A stretch of 64,000 nt of DNA. Origin: Amphibalanus amphitrite. Lineage: Eukaryota; Arthropoda; Thecostraca; Balanomorpha; Balanidae. A program made the position numbers and the translations under genes. The stretch covers positions 124,001 through 188,000 of the forward strand of contig NW_024881563.1 of NCBI RefSeq assembly GCF_019059575.1. Reading direction: 5' to 3'. The notes under the pieces are model-generated. The model was given only the letters and a program-made list of their open reading frames with translations, was not told the DNA's origin and did not search any database. Shown in pieces: positions 45,508 to 57,597 of the stretch. Every line of letters starts with the position of its first letter. Position 1 is the first letter of the stretch.

Positions 45508-45532
45508 TCAATACAATACAATACAATACAAT
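45508..45532 (+). repeat. (AATAC)n LINE 3' tail
   Basis: About four AATAC units close LINE 3, as at LINE 4. A shared pentamer tail on two diverged copies suggests it is part of the target-primed 3' end rather than a chance microsatellite. Confidence 0.85.
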
Positions 45533-45860
45533 TTTTGACCGGCTGGCGTTTCATGCGTAGAGCGCCCTTTGGCAAATAATTATCACGCAGGTGATTTTTT
45601 TTTTTTTGCTGGTAAGATGGGCCTTTAAGGCCAAATCAAGTCGCTAAGAGAAGATGAGGAGAAGTGGACGAATGCCACATTTTTGTGCATGAAGTCTGGA
45701 GTTAAAAAAGCTAAAAGTTATTAGGCGTGTAAGCTAAAAACAATAAGATAAGTTAATAAAAATATTTGACCCGAAATTAGCCTCCGTTTTGTCTGAACAT
45801 GATATCGTATAAGACACCGGTCCAATCGGGTTCAACCCGGCCCAACCTGGCTCGGCTCCC
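45533..45860 (+). repeat. interspersed repeat Rep3, copy 2
   Basis: Co-linear with 25545-25870, immediately after the LINE 3 tail. Confidence 0.8.
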
Positions 45861-46136
45861 CCTTTTTTAGTATGAATTTGGCCCGAACCTTTTGAAAGAA
45901 AGGAATTACAAGGACAAAGTCCCCGCTAAGCTGAGCTTGTTGCGTTGACCCTGCTCTCTACCCTCCGATCAAGCAATTCCTGGTCTATGGCAGAATTAAG
46001 AGTCCAAATTTTAACGTGCGCACATAGCCTCGCACGGCCGGTCCCCTCACTGACTTCGCCATGGCAGCGGCCTGCCACCAACCACAATCATACCCGTCAG
46101 GAGCCGCTCAAATACGTCAAGCACACGTCGCGTTTC

Positions 46137-46232
46137 GAACCCGGACTTTTGCAACCGGGACGTGCGCTCTCGCCACATGGCACATGGAGTCCAGCACTCT
46201 ACCGACCGAGCTACCGGGACGGACATTTGCCT
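46137..46232 (-). repeat. tRNA-derived head
   Basis: On the minus strand: CCCGGTAGCTCGGTCGGTAG with box A, and GGGTTCGAAAC as box B about 60 bp later. The extra length in the anticodon region resembles an intron or insertion. Likely a tRNA-derived SINE or tRNA pseudogene; an expressed tRNA is not supported. Confidence 0.5.
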
Positions 46233-47109
46233 TGGGGTTTCGCCTCGTGACATTAACAGACGTCAGACACTTTGGCCGAACTTTAGCCGAAACACTGAGC
46301 AAGCTGCGTAGCGTTGAGGTTGGGTAACCTCAAACCTGTGAGCTGAATGCGATGTCGTGAGTTCGAGCCCCACTCCCGGGTCAGGTTTTATCTAGACACG
46401 AACCAAAACCTTTACTTCTACTGCAGCAGAGATAAGCACGATGATATCTTTCCCCAAAATCCTCTCCAAAAGTCAAAATTATCGCTTATACCTAAATGTT
46501 AAGCTAAGTTTCATCTTTAAAAAAATGTTTTTGGTCATTTGTCTGAAACCATTTCAACTTTTTTTTTCTTTTCTGCTTCTTTTCGACCCTATAAAACCCA
46601 CCAAACCTGAACGTGCCAAATGAAAAATATCTAACTCAAATAACAGTTTAGAAAAGCCTTATCATGCATCATGAAAAGCATCATGCAACTATCGACTGAA
46701 TAGTCGAAATATCGAAATAGTTGCATGCTATGAATACGTCTAAGATTTCAAATATCATTGTTCAACATTTTCGCTGGAACTGACGCTGCCTCTGGCTTGC
46801 CCGTTTGTTTGAGATAATGATTCCCTTCAGTCGCATTCTTGCCGGTGCCACATGAACAGGATACCACCATACCGGAGTGAACGCACCCGCAACCATCATC
46901 CCCTCCCCTCAGCCGCGGCGCAGTGGCGGGCGGCCCTGGGCGGCCCACTCCCGGCGCTACGCACGCCCTATGCGCCGTGATACCGCGTCACTCCCCCTCC
47001 CTCCTTCCCCCACAATGACCGGTGACCTCACTTCCCTCGGGATTTGGACTCGCCCTACCCCGACCGTAGCGCCACGTGGTGGCTCTGGAGATCTTAAATA
47101 GACCCACTG
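46220..47109 (+). repeat. interspersed repeat Rep1, copy 2
   Basis: Uninterrupted counterpart of 36575-38769 for the TTAA element site. Its end ACCCACTG (47102-47109) was duplicated by insertion of the large hAT-like element that follows; the rest of the flank resumes at 52901 with TATGTACAGG. Confidence 0.85.
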
Positions 47110-48093
47110 CAGGGGCGTAGGATCCTATACAGTTGGGGGGGCTTCAGCCCCCCCCCAACCTGCTGGTCAGCCCCCCCAACTTGCCAGGCAGCCCCCCCAA
47201 CATTATAAAATATGGACAAATTAAAGAAAGCTCAACTTGGCAAAGTTACAATTTTGGGTAGTAGTAAAGCAGGCGTCACACTTCTTTTTGCAACCAAGGA
47301 GATGCGCTATAGGTTAGACTGTAGGGTGTAGGTTTTAGATTTTAGGTGCTAGATTTTAGGTTGTAGGTTGCAGGTTTTTGGTTGTAGGTTGTAGGTGAGT
47401 TTAGGTCACGTTTGGTAAGGTTTGGTCCGATTAGAAAGCATCTCTGGAGTCTGGGTAAAGCGCCTCTCTGCTTTACGACTAACTACCCAATTTTGGCCTT
47501 AAAACTAACTGGGGGCTTTGAAAATGTGCATTGCAATGGAGGGAGTAAATCAAATTTATAAAATGACTTTCGAGTCATTTGAAAGAACATACTAGCAAAA
47601 CAAAACCAGGAAGGTACACATAAAAATCAACTGTGGTTTTAGCAAGCCTGAAATAATCAATTGTTCAGCATGTTAGGACACCAGTACAGCAGGCGTCACC
47701 AAGCAACTTCGGTTGCGGTATTTTACACGAACGAATATCTTTATATATTTATGTGGGTTATCTCACCCAAGGCCATCTATAGACCTCACCTCCCGAACGT
47801 TGTCACACCGTTTTTGTAACAAGACTAGTAAAATAGAGGTGAAATCAAGGCCGGTGAAATATCGTCAGCTGATTATGTTTATGATTATGTCAAATTTTTA
47901 AAATGATAACGTCATAATGAATAAAAATAAATTGGCATTATCTTAAAAGGATTTGGTGAAAGAAATTTGCACATTCACTAACTTTTAACTGTTTTTTTTC
48001 ATCTTTTTTCCAAGATATCTCTTATGTCTCGCCTTCAGAAGAAAGCCAAATCCTTTTTACGGAATTTGACGCCATCGCAGACATTATCAGCTG

Positions 48094-49970
48094 CAGGGGC
48101 GGCGCCACGGGTTTTCGATAGGGGGGGACGGGGACCGAAAATCGAAAATCCCAAAAGTAGATACTGATCGTGTATGCAAAAAAAAAAAAAAACGAGGCAC
48201 GTAACGCCGCGAAACTTTGCAAGGCCCAAAACACATCGAATGGTGCATCCCGTTTCCAAACTTATCCTAGGACACCTAAGATCGATCACCTTTTCAAGCA
48301 TACTTGCCTCTAAATCAAAATTTGCAGTCTTGCCAACTCAAAGCTGGTTTCCTACAAGCTGCGAATTGCTTAGGTATGAGTAGCAGTGCCAGCTATTCTT
48401 ACGTTTCGTACTTTCAAATTTTCAATCTTACGTCTGGTCAGCTTCAGGGCTTCACCATCATATAGTCATGGAGGAAAAGTGGGAATGTCTTCTGCTCTGA
48501 CAAGTGCGCCAAAACTGCAATATAATTTCAGAATCATGACATCACCACCTGATCGATATGCAACGGGCAGGGTGCAGCTAATGGCTAGCCGTCAGTGGTC
48601 ATGTCATCGGTGGTCACTCAAAAGGCCATGCTAGGTCTTGGAAGGTCACCAGCCGTTATTTGATCACACTTTCTGATGGATTTTACTTGCCAAGAGCTTC
48701 GCGGGAAAAACGAGCGCATGCACCGTTGAAAAAATTGAGTGAAAGGGTCTCAGCAAGGCCCTAAATACAGGTCCGTCGACTAAATACGGGTCTCAGGTCC
48801 GGCGGCCTCTGCAGGTGAAATGCCCCAGGGTAGGATTCCGGTGCTTGTTGATTAACTTCGTCAAAAATGGCAGTAGAGCTGTGATCTCGGCACCACTGTG
48901 TTCTCATGATCGAGCTGGCACGACCTGCATCGTTCTCATATTCACTCTCCAATCGTAACAACTACAGCAGGGATTGGCAAATGGCGGGGCACCCCCTTTG
49001 GGAGGTAATGAAGGTCTCTGGAAACCTCATCCCACATCTCTTTAGCATTAGTGGCTCTCCTTATGGAACAGGTTTCTTGACTGGTCTGTTTCACCCCAGA
49101 ATTCAAAGACTAGTCAAGGTAAAACCGAGCGCACCACAGTGAGCACAATTTGATAAGCTGGTGTATCTCAATTTTCATGTAGAACCTTTCACGTATCACG
49201 GACCTAAAACCCTTTCGTGCACTCATGCAAAAGCAACTGCCATGTTTCAACAGCTGGTAATGGCATTTTCACAGCCGCTGACTAAGAAGGGGAGGGATGG
49301 GGGCTCGATTAGACCCCCAGCCGTTCGGCCGCCGACCCAACTTAGTTTTGCAGAAAAAAAACGAGTGCTATCGAACCCCTTGACAGTTGACGAGAGGGAG
49401 CCGATGCTATATCCAATTATAAGGTCTTGGGCTACTGCGTGCTTTTTTGGTCCTGCCTGTGATCTATCCGAACACTTCTCCCCACAAGTGCTGGGGTTAA
49501 ATGGCATAGATTTCAAATGGTTCCTGTGGTAGAACTGCCATGCTTGAATTTGACTAATTAGGAATGGAAAATTTTCATATAGTAACGGAAATCTATGGAA
49601 TTTCAGTGAACTTGGTTTTATCGGCAATGGGGTCTGGCAGTGGGGTGGGGAGGTAATAAGTAATAACCCTGCCTGGCGCCCCAAAAAGGGGGCACGATCC
49701 CCGAGGCCCTGCCGATCACCTAATAACTACAGGCATCACAGCTCCACACCTTTTGCAGATGGCCAGGACCCCCTGCGATGCATCCCAACAGCTATCTTTA
49801 TTCAGAACCTGCCTTGGTTAACCAACGATGCATTAAATGCGACGGATAGCTCTATAATGCATTATTATCAACTATTGAACGGGCCTCGCCGATAGGGGGG
49901 TACTGTACCCCCCTAACTTTCGATAGCGGGGGACCTGTCCCCCCCGTCCCCCGCGGTGGCGCCGCCCATG
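48094..49970 (+). mobile_element. hAT-like element B (1,877 bp), nested in A
   Basis: Ends CAGGGGCGGCGCCACGG and CATGGGCGGCGCCACCG (inverted). 8-bp duplication ATCAGCTG at 48086-48093 and 49971-49978. A 123-codon ORF (49161-49532) has no recognisable domain. Confidence 0.88.
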
Positions 49971-50320
49971 ATCAGCTGACGATACAGCACAAAACTTTGC
50001 CATGTTTCTATGCGTGCGTTCGGCATCCGGATAATCAGGGAAAATTATCCGGGATCAGCGATAATTATCGGGGATTACGTTCGGTATCGCGATAACGAGA
50101 CATGTTGAAGATAGGCTTTCACCAATAATTTTCCGGCCGAGAATATCCAAACGATATTTTCCGGATGCCGAACGCACGCTAAAGCGGCGCAGAAAGCAGA
50201 AAAACACAACAAAACAAAGGCACGACACTTGACGGCTTCGTTTCGTTTGTTTAGGGGTGGGTGCAAGCCGGCCATGTGGGTGGAACTCGGACGGTTGGAC
50301 GAACGATGAGGACAATTGTT

Positions 50321-52138
50321 CAGGGACGTACCCAAGATGGACGGGGTGCCCCCCCCCCCCTCGGGGTTTTCAGGAGGCCCCGTGGGCCGAAGGCCACGGG
50401 AACCAAAATCACGTCGGAGGCGAAAGAAATTCAAGGGAATCCCAAAAATCACGTCAGGATATTCAGGGCCTCTGACCAGTCTGACAGCTAGGGTCCTTCT
50501 TGCTTCCTGGGGCCTCCTGTGAATAACTGCTAGTGTCTGTGTCTGACCGCTAGGGCCCCTCTGACTCCTCAGTAGAGAGGAGGCCCTCTGTAAGAGGAGG
50601 CCCCTCTGTAGAGAGGAGGCCCCTTTAGAGAGGAGGCCCTCTGTAGAAAGGAGGCCCTCTGTAGAGAAGAGACCATCTGTAGAAAGAAGGCCCTCTGTAG
50701 AGAGGAGGCCCTCTGTAGAAAGGAGACCGCCTGAAAGCAGAAGGCCCTCTGAAGAGAGGAGGCCCGCTGTAGAGAGGAGGCCCTCTGAAGAGAGGATGCC
50801 GTCTGTAGAGAGGACTCCCTCAGTAGAGAGGAGGCCGGAGGCCCTTTGCAGAGATGAGGTCCTCTGTAGAGAGGAGGTCCCCTGTAGAGACTAGAGAGGA
50901 GGTCCTCTGAAGAAAGGGTGCCCTCTGAAAGAGATAAACTCTCAGTAGAAAGGAGGTCCTCTGTAGAGAGGAGGCCTTCTGTAGTTGATAGGCCCTGTGA
51001 AAAGAGGAGGCCCACAGTAGAGAGGTGGTTCTCTCTAGAGAGGAGGTCCCTCTGTGTTTTGATTTTTTTTTTTTTGCAAATTTGTGTACGTACAGGTAGG
51101 TCAAGTCAATACTAGACCGTGACTGTAATTACACCAACCAACCGTGTCAAATTGAATCGGAATTCATATGTGTACTGTGGAGTGTGAAGGAACTCCGGCT
51201 TGTACTACCATACTAAAAGAGTTGTAAAATTTGTGATTTGGAGCAGTGTTTTGACAAATGCTTTTGCAAATTTTCTCGGCGCTCCGCGCCTCCGATTCAT
51301 ACACCAATCAATAAGAAAGGTAACTGTAATAACACCAACCGTGTCAAATTGAATCAAAATTCCCTTAAGTGTATAGTCGACTACAGAATGATGTTCCACT
51401 CCTCAGAAGCTATCAGTTGACTGGAGCGCTATAATAGTTGTGCCGTTTATCACGCAATTAAACGCCTGTCGATTGTGAGCATTAGGACAAAGTTATAATT
51501 TGTGAACTCAGCCCGTGTGATGCGGCACAGCCTACCACTCCAGGCAAATATTTGCCTGTGAAAAGTGGAACATCATTCTGTAGTCGACTACCTATACTGT
51601 TAAGGAACTCCGGCTTGTACTAGCATACTAAAAGGGTGGTAAAATTTGTGTTTTGGAGCTGTGTTTTGACAAACTTTTTTTTGTGTGCAAATTTGCGCAG
51701 CGCTTCGCGCCGCCGGTTCGTTAACAGGTCAATAAGAGAGATCGCTACTGTATGCTACTAATGCATTAGGCTAAAAGTGCGGTTACAATATCAACTTCTG
51801 GGTTTTTAAGTCGGTTGATACGCCCCCCCCCCCCCCAGTAAGAAATCCGTGGCGACGCACTTGTATAGGTGGATTTAACTTAAACTACTGAGCCGAGTGA
51901 CTTATAACGATAAAGCTTCATCTTAGAAGCGGCGAAGACGAAATGCCTTTTGATCTCGACATACTCGCTCCCCCTCCCCCGGTCGTCAGAATTCATCCAT
52001 CAGACCCGGCATGTCGGCCGACCTGTAACTCCCCCCCCCCACAAAAACGCTCGACTAGATCCTCCCTTGCCCTCTGTAGAGAGGAGGCCCCCGGGATCCT
52101 CCGCCCCCCCCCTTGGCCAAATCCTAGGTACGTGCCTG
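50321..52138 (+). mobile_element. hAT-like element C (1,818 bp), nested in A
   Basis: Ends CAGGGACGTACC and CAGGCACGTACC (inverted). 8-bp duplication CAATTGTT at 50313-50320 and 52139-52146. The interior contains an 18-bp minisatellite, a direct repeat (about 51180-51310 and 51600-51735) and a small palindromic insert (51371-51597) with ends TATAGTCGACTACAGAATGA. Confidence 0.87.
50565..51050. repeat. ~18-bp minisatellite in hAT C
   Basis: More than 20 degenerate copies of CTCTGTAGAGAGGAGGCC. An isolated copy recurs at about 52072-52090 just inside the right end of the same element, so the motif was probably part of the ancestral element ends. ORFs across it are repeats of Ser/Leu/Gln peptides. 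Confidence 0.9.
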
Positions 52139-52900
52139 CAATTGTTTCGTGCATTTTGAGAGTATTCGTGTGGCTACACGACCTACAACTTTAAAAACAA
52201 AATTATGCTTCCAATGCTATGCAGAATGTGGGGGTTTTGCGAAATACTACAACATAAATTGTTCTGTTACTGTCCTGTTTTACCGATCACAATCCGCCTA
52301 ATTTGTCGATACCGCTATCGTGGCCCTAGAAGTAGTCGAGGAGGTCCCTGAAACAGCCAAAAGGGAGCCATTAAACAGTCTACAATCTTTACACAAAAAC
52401 TTGACCCTTCCGAAATGAAGTGGGTGAAAAATGAGTACCTAGATTTTAGGAAAGTGCAGGGGACCTCCAAGGAACCCCCGAAACAGTTTGCCAAACTAGG
52501 GGATAGGAATCTAAATACTGAATCAATCAAGAAATTGAATCTCTCATCAGCCTTAAGTATAAGAAGAGCATACATATACCGTTTTAGTGGCATCACTTTG
52601 CATTTGAAAAGAGCGGGAACATACACTGCATAAATGTGGTTGCAAAACGTTGAGCCGGAATATAAATACCTACGCCTTATTTTATAAGCCTGAACTTGGA
52701 TCCAGGGGGAGAAAAAGTCATATCACTCAAGTCATAGACCCGCTTTTCACCACCATGGTCCACGCTCCCTCCCCCCCCCCCCCGGTCAACACCTTTTCCA
52801 CTGCTGCCCCCCCCGCTCAGCACCTTTCGTCGCCGCCCCACCGGCGTCCGGGGTTCAGCCCCCCCAACCTATTTTGCGATCCTACACCCCTGACCCACTG

Positions 52901-53756
52901 TATGTACAGGTCACCGCTGAATTAATGTGGGGTATCCGTAGTGGTTAGAGTTTGCATCTGTATCTTGGGAACTATTTGTCAGATTATCATGAAACTTGGA
53001 ATGTAGCCTACATGTGCCATCATCATTGCAGCTGTAAGCTCGTATTATGTCACCTACCTTTAGATCACTCCGTATTTAAAAATCGTCGGTCAGAGCCATC
53101 TGTTGGTGAGATTGGTAACCGAATTCCTGACTACGCCACTGATGCCCCAACCACGTGACTCTGCAGTAAACCAATCACCGTGTTCGGAGGCAGCATGAAT
53201 GGCGCCAGATGCCCCTGCGTCGAGGCTGGCGCCTCTCGGTTGTGGCGTGAGTGACCGAGAGTCTGGTCGCGGAGCGAGGTCAGTGGGGTCAGCCTCGCCA
53301 ACCGCCTCCGGGCTAGCGGAGCGCTGGGCAGTGCGGGTCTGTCAGGTTGGCATACCCTCCGCGGCACCGAGCGTGCCGTTAGTTCTTTCTAGGAAAATGC
53401 GGAATGTGTTCGTGGCTGAACTAGTCACAATGCCGTTTACATGATCAGGGCAGGTTGCATAGTCACCGCAGCCAATTGACTTGTCTGTCCTTTTAACAAC
53501 CTGCAAAATGGTTCTGACGAGGTCACATTTCTAGCAACTCACTTGCCAGTGCAATGACGTCAAGTGAGTTATATGATGATAAAGTGAGTCGGCTACTTTT
53601 TGCGAATTAGAAAAGAGATATTTCCATACACAAACATATAATCGGCTAATATCTTATGACCGAACAAGAGTCAACGAATGTCGATTGTATTCATAGTGCT
53701 CGTGAGGTCATAACCTCAAAAGATATATCCATCTCGCCTGAGCCGGCCAGAACCGG
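52901..53756. other. no recognisable gene
   Basis: Starts with the remainder of the Rep1 flank. A box-A-like GTAGTGGTTAGAGT near 52929 lacks a partner box B. GC-rich 53.19-53.36 kb has no supported exon. Confidence 0.35.
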
Positions 53757-53850
53757 TCTGTGGAAAACGGACAACCCCGGCGCGGACCGGACCCGCGACC
53801 CCGCGATCCATAGCCTAACGCTTAACCGCTCCGCCACGACGTTTCTGGAG
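53757..53850 (-). repeat. tRNA-Ser/Leu-like SINE head
   Basis: Minus strand CGTCGTGGCGGAGCGGTTAA resembles the 5' end and D-arm of Ser/Leu tRNAs. The following anticodon arm does not pair and the T-arm (GGGTCCGGTCC) lacks the invariant TTC. A tRNA-derived repeat is more likely than a functional tRNA. Confidence 0.45.
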
Positions 53851-53929
53851 TCACGGCTCTCTGAACAGTAGCCGCGATGTGGTGAGTGATTAAAGCGGCA
53901 TGGCATGACGCCTACCGCGCTCCGGGTCA

Positions 53930-54075
53930 GTCGGCTGGGCCTCGGGCGAGGCCAATCACGTGACCAGTCGGCGGTGAGGGACGGGACTTCGTCGTGTAAA
54001 TAAAGGGGAGGGGTCGAGGAGGGACGGGGAGGTGGTCGCCGCCCTTTGAGATGATAATAAACGTTTGGTCAACGG
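53930..54075 (+). promoter_or_regulatory. promoter-like block close to a poly(A) signal
   Basis: CCAATCACGTGACC (CCAAT box joined to an E-box), then a TATA-like GTAAATAAAG and about 60 bp further AATAAA (near 54057). Promoter and poly(A) signal within ~110 bp is the layout of a small LTR, but no second copy or target duplication is seen here. Confidence 0.25.
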
Positions 54076-57037
54076 AAGCCGTCCTACTTGCAAAACAGTT
54101 GTTTTTTTATCGCAAAGCGGAAAAATTCAAACTCATCGGCACATGGGTGGCGCAATTCACCCAGGTATTTCAATTATTTATCCCGATAGCTTCAGACCGT
54201 GTACGGAATGATCACTAATTCAAATTGCAATCGCTAAAAAAATACAAGTGAAGTGTGACTGCAATTACATTGCACCCTTCTATAAACATAAATTTAAAAA
54301 AAGTATTGGCTCGCTTAATAGTCATATGCTTCAACGTTATTTCTTCTCTTCGTCTTTTTTATGAAAACGAGTGAACGTTGAAAGAAATGTTATGCTATTC
54401 ATCCACTGACCATTTTATTTTAGAAACTTATTTGTATGTCGAATTTCTCCCCCCACCCCATTAACTGGCAACGCCGTCCAGAAGGCCTCTTCCAAGTATA
54501 GGGTTATGGCGGTATCGTGCTTCGCTGTGATCTCACACGCAGCACGCACACTGAACTGACTGTGATTGGAATCACTGAGACAAACCAATGAGCCAATGAG
54601 CGCACTGTTGAGTACCTATCCGCCGGGGGCGGTGGACGGGGTCAAGGGTGATTGATACGAGCATGACCTCTGGCCGGCTCCACCTGCCTCGACCCAGTTG
54701 TCGGGCGCCCGTGCCTTTGTCATACAGCATTTCTACTCATACAGCTAGCGTAGGATTTTGCTACAGCGTAAATCCTGTAATACAGGTCATGTCGATGAGG
54801 CCCTCAATGAACAAAAAAGTTCGGCGGACAACCGAAGCCAAATATTTTACAGAATTAGACTATACAGGTGGTTGAAATTTACCTAACGTATTCTGATCGG
54901 CTATTGTTATGCAAAACATCAATTCATTCAAATATTTTAAATAAAATAAATGGTAAATCTGATATTGTAGTAAGTTACAACTGCTCATTACGAACATCTT
55001 CTCTCAAATGCTGTTTTTTTACCTTCAAAACTGTAGCCTTGATAGTTATTTCAGTCAAAGCTCCCACGTGAATCCGTGACACGCGGGCTGCTTCACAAAA
55101 TGGCATCGGGCATCGCTCTCGCACTCCTCGGGTCAAAGCTCACTGTTGCCCTGAGGCTGGTGTCCCTGTCACCCTACCTCCACCCACCCCTCCCACCGCG
55201 CTGGCCAGTAGCCCCGCGGTCAACCCATCCCCACCTCAGACCCTCCCCCTCCTCGCCTGTCAGAGAGCAGCTCCTATCGGCCGATGCTGGTGTCCGGATC
55301 ATCAATGGCTAGTGGCTACTCTCTACTGGAGGGTCCAGCAATGACTCCTTACTATTGCGTAGTACGCACGCGCGTAGGTTTACAACTCTGTGTTCAGTGG
55401 CGGTCACAGAAACATGACTCCGGGGTGCTCCAAGGGGCTCGATATTTGTTTTTCGATGATAACGAGCATGCTGTGGCAGGTAGAATGGTGACACATTAGA
55501 GAAAGTTGTCAATCTGAAATACGAAGCTGTGCGATCCTCGCTTTTGACGATATATCTTACCGTCAAGGAATGGCGCTATGTTTTGTTCGATCAGAGTAGA
55601 ACCCCACATTACTTTAGCGGTGACCTGTACGTGTCAACCGCTACTGACAGCTCCGTAACATGTTACGAAGGCACCAAAACAACTTCGTAAATGTTCAAAT
55701 GGTTGCTGAATTCGAAATCAGCCATAAAAAAAAACTAGCCTAGAAACATGTAAAACTCGAAAAAGTGAGCCGAGGTCATTAGAGGTCAATGACCTGACCT
55801 GACCTTCAGGCGACCTTGACACCCACGATAATGCATGGGAGCAACATTGGGCAGCAACAGTACCGTGCGTGGGCGGCGCGCTAGACGGGCGACCCCCATC
55901 TCGCTCCTCAGTTTTTCATCGTTTTCTCCGGTTACTTTATACTTCTGCCAGTGCTTTTACTATTACTGTGATCGTAAGCCGCAAGTGCATATCTGGGAAG
56001 TGTTTTTGATCAAGAACCGCTAGTATTTTCTAAGAAATCAACGAAAACGTGAGATACATCACCATTGAAGCGCCTACCGCACCGGCCGTGACATTGGCCC
56101 ACAATTACCTTAAATCCGGATTAACTATTTGTGAGCATTGAGGTTTTCCCGCGTTGTATACCTGGTGTAACCTGTGTTTCAATATAACAATAATTACACG
56201 CAAGTTCTGCTCGATTTTTCAAAACTACTTTCTCGCCCACGAATACTTTCAAGACGACGCGGAGGAATTCGTCACCTCTCCCCTTCGTCGCCATGACAAC
56301 GATACTGGACGGCCGAGCTCCCCCTCACCCGGGGCGCAAATTCCCAATAATGCTACACGCTACGCACCTCCAGCGCTGAGTGGCTGGTTGTCGCGGGAGA
56401 TGACGTCATAGCCTGACGCCACGCTCATTGGCGTGCGGGTTATGTGACGTCACATCTATCAGCCAAGCAATAGTTGGACGAGGTGGGGTCTATTCGCTAG
56501 TCCAGATACAGGTTAAGGAAACTTACGAGGACAGTATACGAGTCTATGCACGAACCACACGCGAACCATGGATAATTACCTTGTTAGTTATCCAAGCGCG
56601 GACCTAAGGCGCGAATTCAAGGGGGCTATTGCTGCCTGCTGGCGTTTGTTGGGTGCGCTGACTTAATCCATCGTCTGTATGAAGATAGGCCCCTCTTGCT
56701 CGGAGACTCATCCCGAATTCGCAGTCTCCTTGGACGAATATGTCTATAATCTTGGTAACGTATTTAGATTGAGATTCATATTCGATATTGATGGTCTGCG
56801 GAGTGCGGAGTGCGGACCATTTAGAATCACTTGAAAACGATTGTTGTTTCTGCACCTGTGGTGTTCGATGGAAAAGGATGTTTTTTATCGAAAAAAAAAA
56901 TGAATCTTCAGGCATTTTGAACATCCACGTGAACTGCAAAGATTTGGCTTTGAGATGTAACGTCAAAACCCGAGAAGAGTTCAGAAACTGGCTGGAAATT
57001 TGCTGTTCTTCTACCTCAACTTACCTAAACCCAGGGG
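54076..57037. other. 3 kb without a supported gene
   Basis: No ORF with a recognisable domain. Two TGACGTCA CRE palindromes and ATTGG near 56400-56450 look promoter-like, but no adjoining exon can be defended. Confidence 0.3.
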
Positions 57038-57045
57038 CCAGGGAC

Positions 57046-57307
57046 TAGTGATGTCAATTATGGAAACTCGTAATACCGATACCAAACCAAATACCAACAG
57101 TATCCATGGAAAAATACCGATACCGAACCGACTTGGGAATATGAGGAAAATATCAACTTTTTACCAAATTCTCAGCCTCTTTTACATTAGTGAAGATTCA
57201 TAATACCAACAAAATACCAAATGCACTCGCCTTGAAATACCAAATACCAAGTTGGTATCGGTTTGGTATCGGTATACCAAAAAGTTGGTATCCGATTGAC
57301 ACCTCTA
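57046..57307. mobile_element. hAT MITE, copy 1 (262 bp)
   Basis: Inverted ends TAGTGATGTCAAT and TAGAGGTGTCAAT with 8-bp duplication CCAGGGAC at 57038-57045 and 57308-57315. The interior consists largely of GGTATCGG/CCGATACC words. Confidence 0.9.
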
Positions 57308-57528
57308 CCAGGGACACCGCCGAACACTATGTATAAACGTTCTATAGCCTTGGTATAAACGGATCAGCTACAGCTGCCGTCAAACTCGTAATTGATGCGA
57401 GTGCATCTCGTTCACCTACGTTGCAATAACGTAGCATCTCGCTATTCGGTGTCACTTGTTTGAGGTCATTTGCTTTGTCAAACATCTGGTGCGTAAATCA
57501 TTCACGACGGATACGCTTACTTGAGCCG

Positions 57529-57597
57529 TGGTGGAATGTTGGTCCTCAAAACCTGCCACCAGCCGTGCACAGCTCGCCCTACCACCGAGCCAACACT
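57529..57597 (-). repeat. tRNA-like segment
   Basis: On the minus strand an 8-bp acceptor-like stem (GGAGTGTT with AACATTCC), a D-arm GGCTCGGTGGTAGGGC and a T-arm-like GGTTTTGAGGACC fit tRNA layout over ~67 nt. The anticodon stem is only 3 bp. More likely a tRNA pseudogene or SINE head than a tRNA gene. Confidence 0.4.

Larger units (their letters stand above)
38770..45532 (+). mobile_element. LINE 3: non-LTR retrotransposon, RT half, heavily invaded
   Basis: 5'-truncated at Rep1. The RT domain is in two blocks (38770-39350 and 44317-45333) separated by about 5 kb of nested DNA transposons. The 3' untranslated region ends in (AATAC)n at about 45510-45531, as in LINE 4. Motifs place it in the jockey/CR1/L2 group of LINEs; exact clade is not determined. 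Confidence 0.9.
47110..52892 (+). mobile_element. hAT-like element A (5,783 bp including two nested elements)
   Basis: Inverted ends CAGGGGCGTAGGATC and its partner CAGGGGTGTAGGATC, both followed by a GTTGGGGGGGCT block. 8-bp duplication ACCCACTG at 47102-47109 and 52893-52900. Subtracting the nested elements leaves about 2.1 kb with no transposase motif, so it is non-autonomous. Confidence 0.85.

Noticed and set aside
50569-51104. 148-codon Ser/Leu/Gln-rich ORF
   Set aside because: Translation of the 18-bp minisatellite, a multiple of three, so stops are avoided by chance.
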